NCBI GenBank assembly: GCA_944383325.1
Contig: CALWPC010000027.1
Coordinates: 1-64,000, forward strand
Direction: 5' to 3'
Source: an uncultured Lachnospiraceae bacterium
Lineage (GTDB): Bacteria > Bacillota > Clostridia > Lachnospirales > Lachnospiraceae
Length of the DNA: 64,000 nt
The notes below the pieces were generated by a model, which ran no database searches, was not told the DNA's origin, and saw nothing but the letters and a program-made list of their open reading frames with translations. Position numbers and translations under genes: made by a program. Of the stretch, positions 7,646 through 15,637 are shown in pieces (position 1 is the first letter of the stretch; each line of letters opens with the position of its first letter).

Positions 7646-8758
7646 ATGAAGCAGTTTTCGGTAGTTCCAAAGGTAACAATGTTTGAAACGTGTGATGAGT
7701 TCAAAAGAGATTATCAAATTGGTGAACATGATCTTGTGTTTACGATCGAAGTTACCTGGCAGTCCTATTTTGCTGATGTCTCAGCGGGGACCGTGATTTA
7801 TATTGAACAATATGGTCAGGGCGAGCCTGCCGATGAAATGATTGAGGCGATTTGTGCGGATATAAAAAAGCCGTACACCCGTGTCATCGCAATCGGAGGC
7901 GGTACGGTGCTTGACTGCGCGAAGCTGTTTGCCCTTAAACAGACGTTGCCGGCGACCGATTTATTCGATAAAAAAATCCCCGCCGTAAAGGACAAGCCGC
8001 TTTTGTTGGTACCGACAACTTGTGGAACAGGTTCGGAAATGACAAATATCTCAATCCTGGAATTTAAGGAGCGTCACACGAAGTTTGGACTTGCCGATGA
8101 CGCGCTCTACGCTGACGAGGCGGTGCTTATACCGGAGCTTCTGGAGAAGCTGCCGTACAAGGTGTTTGCGGCAAGTTCGATTGACGCGCTTGTGCATGCG
8201 GCCGAGAGCTATCTGTCGCCCAAAGCAACGCCTCTATCGAAGATGTTTTCCATTCAGGCGATGACGATGATTTTAAAAGGCTATAAAACAATCTTTTCTG
8301 ATGGCAAAGAGTCATTAAAATCCATGCTACCCGATTTTTGCCTTGCGTCTACTCTTGCAGGAATTGCATTTTCAAATGCCGGCTGCGCCGCTGTCCACGC
8401 TATGAGCTATCCGCTCGGAGCGAATTTTCATGTGCCGCACGGTGAGTCAAATTATGCGATGTTTACAGGCGTATTCAAAAAGTATATGGAGATCAATCCG
8501 ACCGGAGCGATCAGCGAGCTCAATACTCTTATGGCGATGATTTTGGAGTGTAAAACATCCGAGGTGTATGAAAAACTCGAGAATCTTCTAAATAGCTCCA
8601 TTTTACCAAAAAAGGCTCTGCACGAATACGGAATGACTGAGGAGCAGATTGTTGAGTTTACCAACTCGGTGATACAAAATCAACAGCGGCTTTTGGGGAA
8701 CAATTATGTTTTTCTTGACCGCAATTCGATGATCGAGATTTATACAAGATTATTTTAA
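7646..8758 (+). CDS. 4hbD: 4-hydroxybutyrate dehydrogenase
   Basis: An iron-containing (group III) alcohol dehydrogenase of 370 residues that reduces succinate semialdehyde to 4-hydroxybutyrate with NADH, or the reverse. From memory the sequence closely follows the Clostridium kluyveri enzyme, with shared blocks YGLGEPSDEMI-like, IAIGGGTVLDCAKL, VPTTCGTGSEMTN and ANFHVPHGESNY. The GGGT nucleotide loop and the metal-binding His residues (ALVHAAE, AVHAMSYP, NFHVPHG) are present. The start at 7646 has AAGGAAG eight bases upstream; an upstream ATG at 7550 falls inside the leader hairpin and is unlikely. The gene is followed 18 bases later by gabT, whose product makes its substrate, so the pair converts GABA to 4-hydroxybutyrate. 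Confidence 0.9.
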   Translation: MKQFSVVPKVTMFETCDEFKRDYQIGEHDLVFTIEVTWQSYFADVSAGTVIYIEQYGQGEPADEMIEAICADIKKPYTRVIAIGGGTVLDCAKLFALKQTLPATDLFDKKIPAVKDKPLLLVPTTCGTGSEMTNISILEFKERHTKFGLADDALYADEAVLIPELLEKLPYKVFAASSIDALVHAAESYLSPKATPLSKMFSIQAMTMILKGYKTIFSDGKESLKSMLPDFCLASTLAGIAFSNAGCAAVHAMSYPLGANFHVPHGESNYAMFTGVFKKYMEINPTGAISELNTLMAMILECKTSEVYEKLENLLNSSILPKKALHEYGMTEEQIVEFTNSVIQNQQRLLGNNYVFLDRNSMIEIYTRLF

Positions 8759-8776
8759 AAATAAGGGGTGTTCAAG

Positions 8777-10147
8777 ATGACAGAATTAAGAAACGCACTG
8801 CCGTGTATTCAGACAGAAACTCTGCCCGGACCAAAGGCGAGGGCAATTATAGACAGACGCGCGGAGGCGATCCCAAACGCTATTCGCTGCGGTTATCCGC
8901 TTGTTGTAAAAAGAGGCGAGGGCGCTATGGTTGAAGATGTCGACGGCAATCTATTTCTCGACTGGGTAGGCGGCGTAGGAGTCCTGAATGTGGGATACTC
9001 ACAGCAGCCGATGATTGACGCTGTAAAAGCGCAGGCGGATCAATATTTTCATGTTATGATGAATATCGGTACGCATGAGGGCTATGTAAAGCTCGCGGAG
9101 AAGATGAATGAAATTGTACCCGTAAGGGGAGACAAGAAAAAAACAATGTTTGTAAATTCGGGTGCGGAGGCGGATGAAAATGCGGTTAAAATCGCCAGGG
9201 GTTACACAAAACGTCCGAATATTATTGTATTTTCGGGAGCGTTTCATGGACGCACGCTTATGACTATGGCGATGACTTCCAAAAAAGCGTATGCCTACGG
9301 TATGGGACCGTTTCCGGACGGAGTGTACCGCGCGGAGTTTCCGTATCTTTACCGCGCACCGAAGGGCTATAACGAGTCGGAGGCGGTTGACTATTATTTA
9401 AAACGTCTTGAGGCTGTTTTTGAGGAATGCAGCGCTCCGGATTATGTGGCGGCAATCGTAGTCGAGCCGGTGCAGGGCGAGGGCGGTTTTGTGCCCGCGC
9501 CGATGGAGTGGGTAAAGGCGGTACGGCAGATATGCGATAAGTACGGAATACTCCTCATTGCCGATGAGGTGCAGACCGGCTTTGCGCGTTCGGGCAAAAT
9601 GTTTGTTTCACAGTATTGGAAGGAGGCGGGCTGCGCGCCTGATATTATGACCTCGGCGAAATCAATCGCGGGCGGATTGCCGCTGTCAGCCGTTACAGCG
9701 TCCGCTGAAATTATGGATGCATGTCCTGCGGGTACGATTGGCGGTACTTACTGCGGAAATGCGATGGCGTGCGCTTCGGCGTTGGAGGTGATTCAATTTA
9801 TTGAAGATCATAAGCTGTGCGACAGAGCGTTGGAAATTGGAAAAAAAGTTATGGATTTTTATGAGACAGAGCTTGGTGCATTTGGTGTTGTCGGCGACGT
9901 GAGAGGCATAGGCTCGTTTATCGGTCTGGAGCTTGTTAAGGACCCGGAAACGAAAGAACCGTATCCTGAACTTGTGACGGCAATGGTGAAGAAGACGGCG
10001 CAAAAAGGTCTTATCATTGAAAGCTGCGGTACATACGGCAACACGATAAGATTTCTCTGTCCGCTTGTTGTTACGGATAAACAGCTTGACGCCGGACTGG
10101 CGATTATGAAAGAGTCTATGGCAGAGTGCCTTGAAGAACTAAAATAG
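8777..10147 (+). CDS. gabT: 4-aminobutyrate aminotransferase
   Basis: A class III PLP aminotransferase of 456 residues that moves the amino group of GABA to 2-oxoglutarate, giving succinate semialdehyde. Motifs: NSGAEADENAVKIAR, the AFHGRT block, VVEPVQGEGGF, the ADEVQTGFAR Asp that binds the PLP nitrogen, and the Schiff-base Lys in SAKSIAGGLP. The start at ATG 8777 has AAGGGG six bases upstream; the GTG at 8768 overlaps that site. It forms an operon with 4hbD. The 3' end is only five bases from the end of the convergent aguA, and no hairpin separates them. Confidence 0.9.
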   Translation: MTELRNALPCIQTETLPGPKARAIIDRRAEAIPNAIRCGYPLVVKRGEGAMVEDVDGNLFLDWVGGVGVLNVGYSQQPMIDAVKAQADQYFHVMMNIGTHEGYVKLAEKMNEIVPVRGDKKKTMFVNSGAEADENAVKIARGYTKRPNIIVFSGAFHGRTLMTMAMTSKKAYAYGMGPFPDGVYRAEFPYLYRAPKGYNESEAVDYYLKRLEAVFEECSAPDYVAAIVVEPVQGEGGFVPAPMEWVKAVRQICDKYGILLIADEVQTGFARSGKMFVSQYWKEAGCAPDIMTSAKSIAGGLPLSAVTASAEIMDACPAGTIGGTYCGNAMACASALEVIQFIEDHKLCDRALEIGKKVMDFYETELGAFGVVGDVRGIGSFIGLELVKDPETKEPYPELVTAMVKKTAQKGLIIESCGTYGNTIRFLCPLVVTDKQLDAGLAIMKESMAECLEELK

Positions 10148-10152
10148 TCGTG

Positions 10153-11250
10153 CTATATTTTGGGAACCTGCTGTGTAATACAATGTATATTGCCTCCGCC
10201 ATAGACGATTTCACGCGTAGGAACCCCCACGACTGTTCTGTCGGGGAACATATCACTGATTTGTGAAAGTGCGAGCGCGTCATTTTCGTCATCATATTGC
10301 GGAACAATGATGGCTCCGTTGCAGATCAGAAAATTGCAGTAGGAGGCGATGCAAAGCTCTCCGGTTGTTCTTGGCTTGGCTGAGAAGCGGTTATCAATCG
10401 TTTCTGCATTTTCCATAAGTACAGTTTTTTTGGTGCAGCACAGCTTATGAATTTTCAGCTTTCTGCCCTTGGCGTCGGTCATGAGAGCAAGCTCTTGCTG
10501 CGCCTTTTTCGCCGCCTCATAAAATGGGTGATTCACATCATCTGTATCAATACAGCAGATTTCTGCGGGACGGATAAAGCAAGCTACATCGTCGACATGG
10601 CCGTTTGTTTCATCAGGGTCAATTCCGTCTGTAAGCCATAGTGTTTTTTCGCAGCCTAAGTATTCGCACAGCATGTTTTCAATCTGCTCCTGTGACATAT
10701 GCGGATTTCTGCCCTGTGAAAGGAGGCACATTTTTGTAGTTAGAACGGTTCCCTCGCCGTCAGTATGTATGGATCCGCCCTCCAACACAAAGTTGTCAGT
10801 CCGGTACGAGTCGGTGTCGGTGATCTCGCAGATTTTGCGCGCGATCAGATCATCATGATCCCATGACGGGAGCAATCCGTCAACCAAACCGCCCCACGCG
10901 TTAAATTTCCAGTCCACCGCGCGGCGTTCGCCGTTATCGTTTACTAGAAAGGTCGGTCCCGTATCGCGGCACCATGCGTCGTCGGAGGTTGTTTCCACTA
11001 CGCGGATATGATTTGGCAGCATTGCACGGCAGTGTTCAAATTGCCTGGCGGATACGAGCATTGTAACCTTTTCAAATTCACTGATTGCTGTTGCTACGTT
11101 CGTATACGCCGCCTGAGCGGGTTTTGCGCCCAATCTCCAATTCCCGGTATACTCGGGCCATATCATAAAGATCTCCGACTGCGGCTCAAATTCGGCAGGC
11201 ATACGGAAACCGTCAAGTTTGGGTGTAGAGCCGATGATTCTTCTTGCCAT
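10153..11250 (-). CDS. aguA: Agmatine deiminase
   Basis: Hydrolyses agmatine to N-carbamoylputrescine and ammonia. The 365-residue protein has the family's expected length and motifs: MPAEFEPQ at the start, WCRDTGPTF, a central ETNGHVDD with the catalytic His, and the nucleophile Cys (about residue 357) in GGGNIHCITQQ. The ribosome site GAGGTG precedes ATG 11250. It lies 14 bases downstream of aguB, whose product acts next, so they form one minus-strand transcript starting at the promoter near 12192-12220. Confidence 0.94.
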   Translation of the reverse strand: MARRIIGSTPKLDGFRMPAEFEPQSEIFMIWPEYTGNWRLGAKPAQAAYTNVATAISEFEKVTMLVSARQFEHCRAMLPNHIRVVETTSDDAWCRDTGPTFLVNDNGERRAVDWKFNAWGGLVDGLLPSWDHDDLIARKICEITDTDSYRTDNFVLEGGSIHTDGEGTVLTTKMCLLSQGRNPHMSQEQIENMLCEYLGCEKTLWLTDGIDPDETNGHVDDVACFIRPAEICCIDTDDVNHPFYEAAKKAQQELALMTDAKGRKLKIHKLCCTKKTVLMENAETIDNRFSAKPRTTGELCIASYCNFLICNGAIIVPQYDDENDALALSQISDMFPDRTVVGVPTREIVYGGGNIHCITQQVPKI

Positions 11251-11264
11251 TGTTTAGTCACCTC

Positions 11265-12125
11265 TTATTTTCCATGGGTCAAAATTGTTCGGTACATTTC
11301 GGGACGCCGGTCGCGGAAAACGCCCCATTCGCGTCTTTCCCTTGCGAGAATATCTAAATCGAAGGTGTGAAGTACAAAGCTTTCGTCCTCTCTGTTCATT
11401 TCCTTGACTACGCAGCCGTGATGATCGGTTATAAACGACGAGCCGTAAAATGTTATGGAAGTATCTTTCTCGGTTTCTTCTCCGACACGGTTTGAGGCGA
11501 TCACAGGTACAAGATTGGCCGCGCTGTGACCGCGCATGACATTTTGCCAATGCGGCATCGAATCCGTTTTCAGATACGGCTCCGAGCCGATAGCCGTGGG
11601 GTATAGAAGCAGCTCTGCGCCCATAAGCGCCATACAGCGCGCCGCTTCGGGAAACCACTGATCCCAGCAGATTCCGATACCGATACTGCCGTATGTTGTT
11701 TTCCATACCTTAAATCCCGTATCGCCCGGAGTAAAATAAAATTTCTCCGCATATGGTATACCGTCGGGGATATGAGTTTTTCGGTAAATACCTAAAACGC
11801 TTCCGTCCGCGTCAATAACAGCGATGCTGTTAAATGCCGTATTGCCCGCTCTTTCGTAAAAGCTCACGGGTACGACAACGGCAAGCTCTTTTGCCAGTTG
11901 ACGCATTTTTAAAATGGCGGCGTTCTTTTCGGGCGGCGTTGACAATTCAAGATATTCAAAGCTGTGAGTTTGACAAAAGTACGGCGTTTCAAACAATTCC
12001 TGTAAGAGAATGATATTTGCGCCTGCTTTCGCGGCGTCTCTTACGAGTTGTTCCGCCTTTTTTAATGTCGCCTCTTTGTCCCAGGCACAGCGCATTTGCG
12101 TTGCCGCGACAGTGACTTTTCTCAT
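11265..12125 (-). CDS. aguB: N-carbamoylputrescine amidase
   Basis: A nitrilase-superfamily amidase of 286 residues that releases putrescine, CO2 and ammonia from N-carbamoylputrescine. The catalytic triad is visible: Glu in LLQELFE, Lys in YRKTHIPD and Cys in GICWDQWFPE. The start at 12125 is chosen because AGGAG lies seven bases upstream; a longer frame to 12185 would run through the leader hairpin. It is the first gene of aguBA, divergent from the LuxR-type regulator. Expression probably depends on read-through of the leader terminator at 12138-12177. Confidence 0.94.
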   Translation of the reverse strand: MRKVTVAATQMRCAWDKEATLKKAEQLVRDAAKAGANIILLQELFETPYFCQTHSFEYLELSTPPEKNAAILKMRQLAKELAVVVPVSFYERAGNTAFNSIAVIDADGSVLGIYRKTHIPDGIPYAEKFYFTPGDTGFKVWKTTYGSIGIGICWDQWFPEAARCMALMGAELLLYPTAIGSEPYLKTDSMPHWQNVMRGHSAANLVPVIASNRVGEETEKDTSITFYGSSFITDHHGCVVKEMNREDESFVLHTFDLDILARERREWGVFRDRRPEMYRTILTHGK

Positions 12126-12137
12126 AATATCACTCCT

Positions 12138-12177
12138 AAAAAAATAAAGGGCAACGAACGTAAGACGTCCATTGCCC
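12138..12177 (-). terminator. Leader terminator (likely attenuator) ahead of aguB
   Basis: On the minus strand, GGGCAA and TTGCCC close a hairpin (12149-12177) with an inner GGACGT/ACGTTC helix and a three-base loop. It is followed directly by TTTATTTTTTT, then by the AGGAG of aguB. No gene on this strand lies upstream to need a terminator, and a consensus promoter is just ahead. The element therefore looks like an attenuator acting on aguBA. No obvious competing antiterminator stem was found. Confidence 0.72.
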
Positions 12178-12191
12178 CATTGCATGCGATT

Positions 12192-12220
12192 ATTATAATG
12201 CCCAAAAGTCCATATGTCAA
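12192..12220 (-). promoter_or_regulatory. Sigma-A promoter of aguBA
   Basis: Read on the minus strand: perfect TTGACA (12220-12215), 17-base spacer, perfect TATAAT (12197-12192). Transcription should start near 12185, giving a leader of about 60 bases that contains the terminator hairpin. Confidence 0.85.
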
Positions 12221-12246
12221 GATTGTTTTTTTGTCATATATTGATA

Positions 12247-12274
12247 TTGATTTTTATCGATCATTTGTTATAAA
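12247..12274 (+). promoter_or_regulatory. Probable promoter of the LuxR-type regulator
   Basis: TTGATT (12247-12252), 16-base spacer, TATAAA (12269-12274). The predicted start near 12281 coincides with an upstream in-frame ATG, which supports the later translation start at 12335. Repeats of ATATTGAT nearby might bind a regulator. Confidence 0.5.
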
Positions 12275-12334
12275 ATAATCATGTCAAAGGCGGCGAAAGC
12301 TGTCTTTTTTTGTTTTTTGGAGGAGGCGGGAATC

Positions 12335-13096
12335 ATGCGTGAAGTAAACGATTGGATGATGTTTAACAGTATTGTGTATAAAATTTATACGGTGCGTCAA
12401 AACAGGAAAATGCGCGAGAAATTTCTGGAACAGTTAAAAATGCTGATCGATTTTGACGCTGCAGATTTTTATCTGGCAAGGAGAGATAAAAGCCAGGGGC
12501 TTGAAGATCCGGTTTTTTATCATTGCGAGGGAGTCTATCCCGATAAGTTTGATGAAATTGATTACTCGCGGGGCATACTTTACAGCGGAGTTTGCAGGGT
12601 TTACCGAGAAACAGATATTGTATCAGACGAGATACGCATTGAGACTGATTATTATAATGAGTTGTACCGCCCTAACGGTTGGCACTATTCCGTTCAGATG
12701 ATTTTAGCGTATGACAAGAAGTTTGTCGGCGCAGTCACGCTTTACCGAACTGTCGGCAAGGAAAATTTCAGTCACGATGATACGATGTTTCTTGACTTGT
12801 TGAAAGATCACCTTGCGTTCAGACTACATTATGAATATGCTGATGCTGCGGAGGCAAAGACGGCGGATATAGGCGCGTTTTCCGAGAAATATTCCCTTAC
12901 AAGACGTGAGGAAAGTGTGTTGCGTGAGTTATGGTCTGGAAAGGACAACCAAAGCATCAGCGAGGAATTGGCAATCAGCATCTATACTCTAAAAAAGCAC
13001 ATTCTGAATATTTACAGAAAAACAGGCGTAAACAACAAAGGGCAGCTGATGAATAAGGTAGCCAAATGGAGTATATCGTGCACCGAAAAGGAGTAG
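12335..13096 (+). CDS. LuxR-family transcriptional regulator
   Basis: A 253-residue DNA-binding regulator. The start at ATG 12335 has GGAGGAGG eight bases upstream; an ATG at 12281 is at the predicted transcript start and is unlikely. The C-terminal 60 residues form a LuxR/GerE helix-turn-helix (LTRREESVLRELWSG...ISIYTLKKHILNIYRKTG). The first 170 residues resemble a GAF-like sensor and contain no receiver domain, so a small ligand rather than phosphorylation is likely sensed. It sits between aguBA and the potN-potABCD operon, inside the polyamine cluster, which suggests agmatine, putrescine or a related signal. The repeated GGRGTA elements upstream of two cluster promoters are candidate sites. 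Function is inferred from context. Confidence 0.85.
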   Translation: MREVNDWMMFNSIVYKIYTVRQNRKMREKFLEQLKMLIDFDAADFYLARRDKSQGLEDPVFYHCEGVYPDKFDEIDYSRGILYSGVCRVYRETDIVSDEIRIETDYYNELYRPNGWHYSVQMILAYDKKFVGAVTLYRTVGKENFSHDDTMFLDLLKDHLAFRLHYEYADAAEAKTADIGAFSEKYSLTRREESVLRELWSGKDNQSISEELAISIYTLKKHILNIYRKTGVNNKGQLMNKVAKWSISCTEKE

Positions 13097-13123
13097 AAAA
13101 ATACACAATAGGGGTAATTGAAA
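13090..13123 (+). promoter_or_regulatory. Putative activator site upstream of potN, same layout as at 4hbD
   Basis: GGAGTA at 13090-13095 and GGGGTA at 13111-13116 precede TTGAAA at 13118-13123. The upstream copy starts 28 bases before the -35 box, exactly as at 4hbD (7477 to 7505). The bases around the repeats are also similar (AAATAC after the first copy, AAT before the second). The first copy overlaps the last codons of the LuxR-type gene. Confidence 0.55.
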
Positions 13124-13146
13124 TCTTTGTATTGATAGAATATAAT
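13118..13146 (+). promoter_or_regulatory. Promoter of the potN-potABCD operon
   Basis: TTGAAA (13118-13123), 17-base spacer, perfect TATAAT (13141-13146). The start would be near 13153, just before the hairpin at 13166. Confidence 0.68.
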
Positions 13147-13165
13147 GATCGAAAATACGAAAGCA

Positions 13166-13200
13166 ACGGAGCTTGACTTGTCTCAGGCTCCGTTTTTTTT
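13166..13200 (+). terminator. Intrinsic terminator between LuxR-type gene and potN; possible leader attenuator
   Basis: ACGGAGC (13166-13172) pairs with GCTCCGT (13187-13193), with a TGA/TCA inner helix, then eight T. It ends the regulator transcript. Because a good promoter lies between the regulator gene and the hairpin, it would also lie in the potN leader and could attenuate that operon. Confidence 0.85.
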
Positions 13201-13233
13201 ATTCAATAGGAATTTTCAAAGGAGATGGGCATC

Positions 13234-13587
13234 ATGAAGGAATTGATTATTATTATTCGTCCGGAAAAGTTGGAAGATGTAAAGCAGATTATTGACGCGG
13301 CCAACTGCGGCGGTATGACCATATCGAGTGTTATGGGCTGCGGCACACAGAAAGGAATTGTGGATGAAGGAGCTGTAAACGTGATCAAAGGGTTTAAGAC
13401 GAACATCAATCTGTTACCGAAAATCCGTGTTGAGGTCGTTGTACCAGACAGCTCGGTAGAAAAGATTATCACGGAACTTCGCGATAAAATTCCGACCGGT
13501 CATGTCGGTGACGGTAAGGTATTTATCAGAAATATCGAGAGCGCTGTTCGTTTAAGAACAGGCGAGCGCAACGAAAAGGCGCTGTAA
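13234..13587 (+). CDS. potN: PII-family signal protein linked to polyamine uptake (PotN-like)
   Basis: A 117-residue PII protein. The start at 13234 has AAAGGAG nine bases upstream; an ATG at 13225 would abut that site. The fold's landmarks are present: the MKELIIIIRPEKLEDV strand and helix, the start of the T-loop (GCGTQKG), the B-loop TGHVGDGKVF that contacts ATP/ADP, and the C-terminal VRLRTGERNEKAL. The T-loop Tyr uridylylated in GlnB/GlnK is missing, so control by GlnD is not expected. It heads the potABCD operon rather than sitting beside amtB. A PII subgroup called PotN, encoded with polyamine transport genes in Firmicutes, has been described, and this protein fits it by context. A likely role is gating putrescine import by cell energy state. 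Confidence 0.82.
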   Translation: MKELIIIIRPEKLEDVKQIIDAANCGGMTISSVMGCGTQKGIVDEGAVNVIKGFKTNINLLPKIRVEVVVPDSSVEKIITELRDKIPTGHVGDGKVFIRNIESAVRLRTGERNEKAL

Positions 13588-13618
13588 CCTGAAAACGGAT
13601 TAAAGGAAGGTGATTTCC

Positions 13619-14746
13619 GTGAGTACAGAGGCAGAGAAAAAAGTCATTGTAGAAATCAAAGGCGTAAATAAAATTTATGGTTCAAACCACGTAGTTAAGG
13701 ATTTAGACCTGACGGTTTATGAAGGAGAGTTCCTTACTCTTCTCGGTTCATCGGGCTGCGGAAAAACAACAACACTGCGTATGGTGGCGGGCTTTGAAGA
13801 GCCGACAAGCGGCAGTATCCGTGTTGAGGGCGAGGATATTCAGAATAAGGAGCCGTTTGAGAGGGATGTCAATACCGTTTTCCAGAGCTACGCACTGTTT
13901 CCTCATATGACCGTATATGACAATGTGGCATATGGACTTAAAATGAAAAAGGTAAAGAAAGCGGAAATCAAGGAACGCGTTATCCATATGCTCGACCTTG
14001 TTCAGCTCGGCGGCTTTGAAAAGCGGTATCCGTCTCAGCTATCGGGCGGACAAAAGCAGAGAGTGGCGATTGCCAGAGCGCTGATCAACAGACCGAAAGT
14101 TCTGCTTCTCGACGAGCCTTTGGGCGCGCTAGATTTAAAGCTTCGCAAGCAAATGCAGTTAGAGCTGAAAAGGCTGCAGAGAAAGCTCAATATTACTTTC
14201 ATATATGTAACGCATGATCAGGAGGAGGCGCTTACGATGAGCGACCGCATCTGTATTATGAACGACGGTGTTTTGCAGCAGGTCGGTACTCCGTATGAAA
14301 TTTATGAGACACCGAAGACAAAGTTTGTCGCGACGTTTATCGGTGAAACAAATCTGTTTGAGGGAAGCGTTATAAAAAAGAGCGGCAGAAAACTTCATAT
14401 CGCGGTAGAGCCCGGGGACTTCGCGGTGGAAGATGAGAATGAGAACTTCAATCAGGGCGACATGATCGCTGTTTCGGTAAGACCGGAGAGAATGTTGTAT
14501 TCCGATACGCCTGTTGACGGATTCAACCTGATCGGAACAGTGAAAGAACAGGTTTATGTCGGTTCAGTGTTAAAAACGATAGTGATCCTGTCAAACGGAA
14601 ATGAAATAAAGATTGAACGTCTTGCCGGACAGGAGCTGCCTACGGGAGGTCAGGTTTATCTTTACTGGGGAAATGGCGACGCCAAGCTCATACATACCTT
14701 TGACAATGTGTTCGCTCAGGCGGTTGAAAATATAGTCATGCAATAG
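13619..14746 (+). CDS. potA: Spermidine/putrescine ABC transporter, ATP-binding protein
   Basis: The ATPase of the polyamine importer, 375 residues. A GTG start at 13619 is preferred because AAAGGAAGG lies eight bases upstream. Motifs: Walker A GSSGCGKTT, Q-loop FQSYALFPHMTVYDNV, signature LSGGQKQRVAIARAL, Walker B VLLLDEPLGALD and the switch His in YVTHDQEEA. The C-terminal 130 residues form the TOBE regulatory region (VRPERM). It is followed 12 bases later by potB. Confidence 0.95.
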   Translation: MSTEAEKKVIVEIKGVNKIYGSNHVVKDLDLTVYEGEFLTLLGSSGCGKTTTLRMVAGFEEPTSGSIRVEGEDIQNKEPFERDVNTVFQSYALFPHMTVYDNVAYGLKMKKVKKAEIKERVIHMLDLVQLGGFEKRYPSQLSGGQKQRVAIARALINRPKVLLLDEPLGALDLKLRKQMQLELKRLQRKLNITFIYVTHDQEEALTMSDRICIMNDGVLQQVGTPYEIYETPKTKFVATFIGETNLFEGSVIKKSGRKLHIAVEPGDFAVEDENENFNQGDMIAVSVRPERMLYSDTPVDGFNLIGTVKEQVYVGSVLKTIVILSNGNEIKIERLAGQELPTGGQVYLYWGNGDAKLIHTFDNVFAQAVENIVMQ

Positions 14747-14758
14747 GAGGTGTGTAAC

Positions 14759-15634
14759 ATGAAGAAATTATCAAGACATACTTTTCGTTCAAACACACTC
14801 CCGTCGATGGCGATGGTCGGACCGGTCACACTTTGGCTCGCGTTTTTTGTAGCGATACCGCTTGTGTATGTGTTTATTATGAGCTTCTGCTCGATTGACG
14901 AGTCGTACAATATTGTGTTTAAATTTACCGCGTCAAATTATGAGAGATTGTTCAATCCGAACTATATGCAGATTTACGGCACGTCCATTCTGGTGGCGTT
15001 TCTCACGACGATTCTGTGTATTTTGATCGGCTATCCGTTCTCGTTTATGATTGCGAGAACAAAGTGGAAGCATAAGGCGCTGTTGTACATGATGGTTATT
15101 ATTCCGTTCTGGACAAATTCGCTTATAAGAATATACGGTTGGAGGACGTTTTTAGGAACGGGAGGCTGGCTCAATCATTTGCTGATGACATTAAATCTCA
15201 CAAGCGAACCGATCGAGTTTCTCTTTAATAAGGGCGCAACGGTTCTTGGTATGGTTTATTGCTTATTTCCGTTTATGGTGCTGCCCTTGTACACCGCGAT
15301 TGAGAAGTTGGATCAAAACCTGCTTGAAGCATCGTCAGACTTAGGCGCGAAAGGTCATACAACATTCAGAAAGGTGATTCTTCCGCTTACCATGAGCGGA
15401 GTATTTTCGGGAAGCATCATGGTGTTTATTCCGTGTCTTGGATACTTTTTCGTTTCCGATATACTCGGCGGCGGCAACTCGGACATGATCGGAAATCTGA
15501 TTGAACGCCAATTCCAGAGCGGAAACAACTGGCCGTTGGGCGCGGCGCTGTCGATCATACTGATACTGATAACGCTTCTTCTGGTTAAACTGTACCAGAA
15601 AGCAGGCGGCGATATGGACAGTCTGGGGGTATAG
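14759..15634 (+). CDS. potB: Spermidine/putrescine ABC transporter permease PotB
   Basis: An inner-membrane permease of 291 residues with about six hydrophobic helices. The cytoplasmic EAA loop that docks with PotA reads EASSDLGAKGHTTFRKVILP. The start at 14759 has AGGAGG eight bases upstream. It lies in the potN-potABCD operon, three bases before potC. Confidence 0.93.
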   Translation: MKKLSRHTFRSNTLPSMAMVGPVTLWLAFFVAIPLVYVFIMSFCSIDESYNIVFKFTASNYERLFNPNYMQIYGTSILVAFLTTILCILIGYPFSFMIARTKWKHKALLYMMVIIPFWTNSLIRIYGWRTFLGTGGWLNHLLMTLNLTSEPIEFLFNKGATVLGMVYCLFPFMVLPLYTAIEKLDQNLLEASSDLGAKGHTTFRKVILPLTMSGVFSGSIMVFIPCLGYFFVSDILGGGNSDMIGNLIERQFQSGNNWPLGAALSIILILITLLLVKLYQKAGGDMDSLGV

Positions 15635-15637
15635 AGT

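Noticed and set aside
12281..12334. An upstream ATG for the LuxR-type regulator
   Set aside because: It lies at the predicted transcription start without a ribosome site, whereas ATG 12335 has GGAGGAGG at the right distance.
13166..13200. An ANTAR- or T-box-type leader upstream of potN
   Set aside because: No paired hexaloop hairpins and no T-box core; only a plain terminator hairpin is visible.
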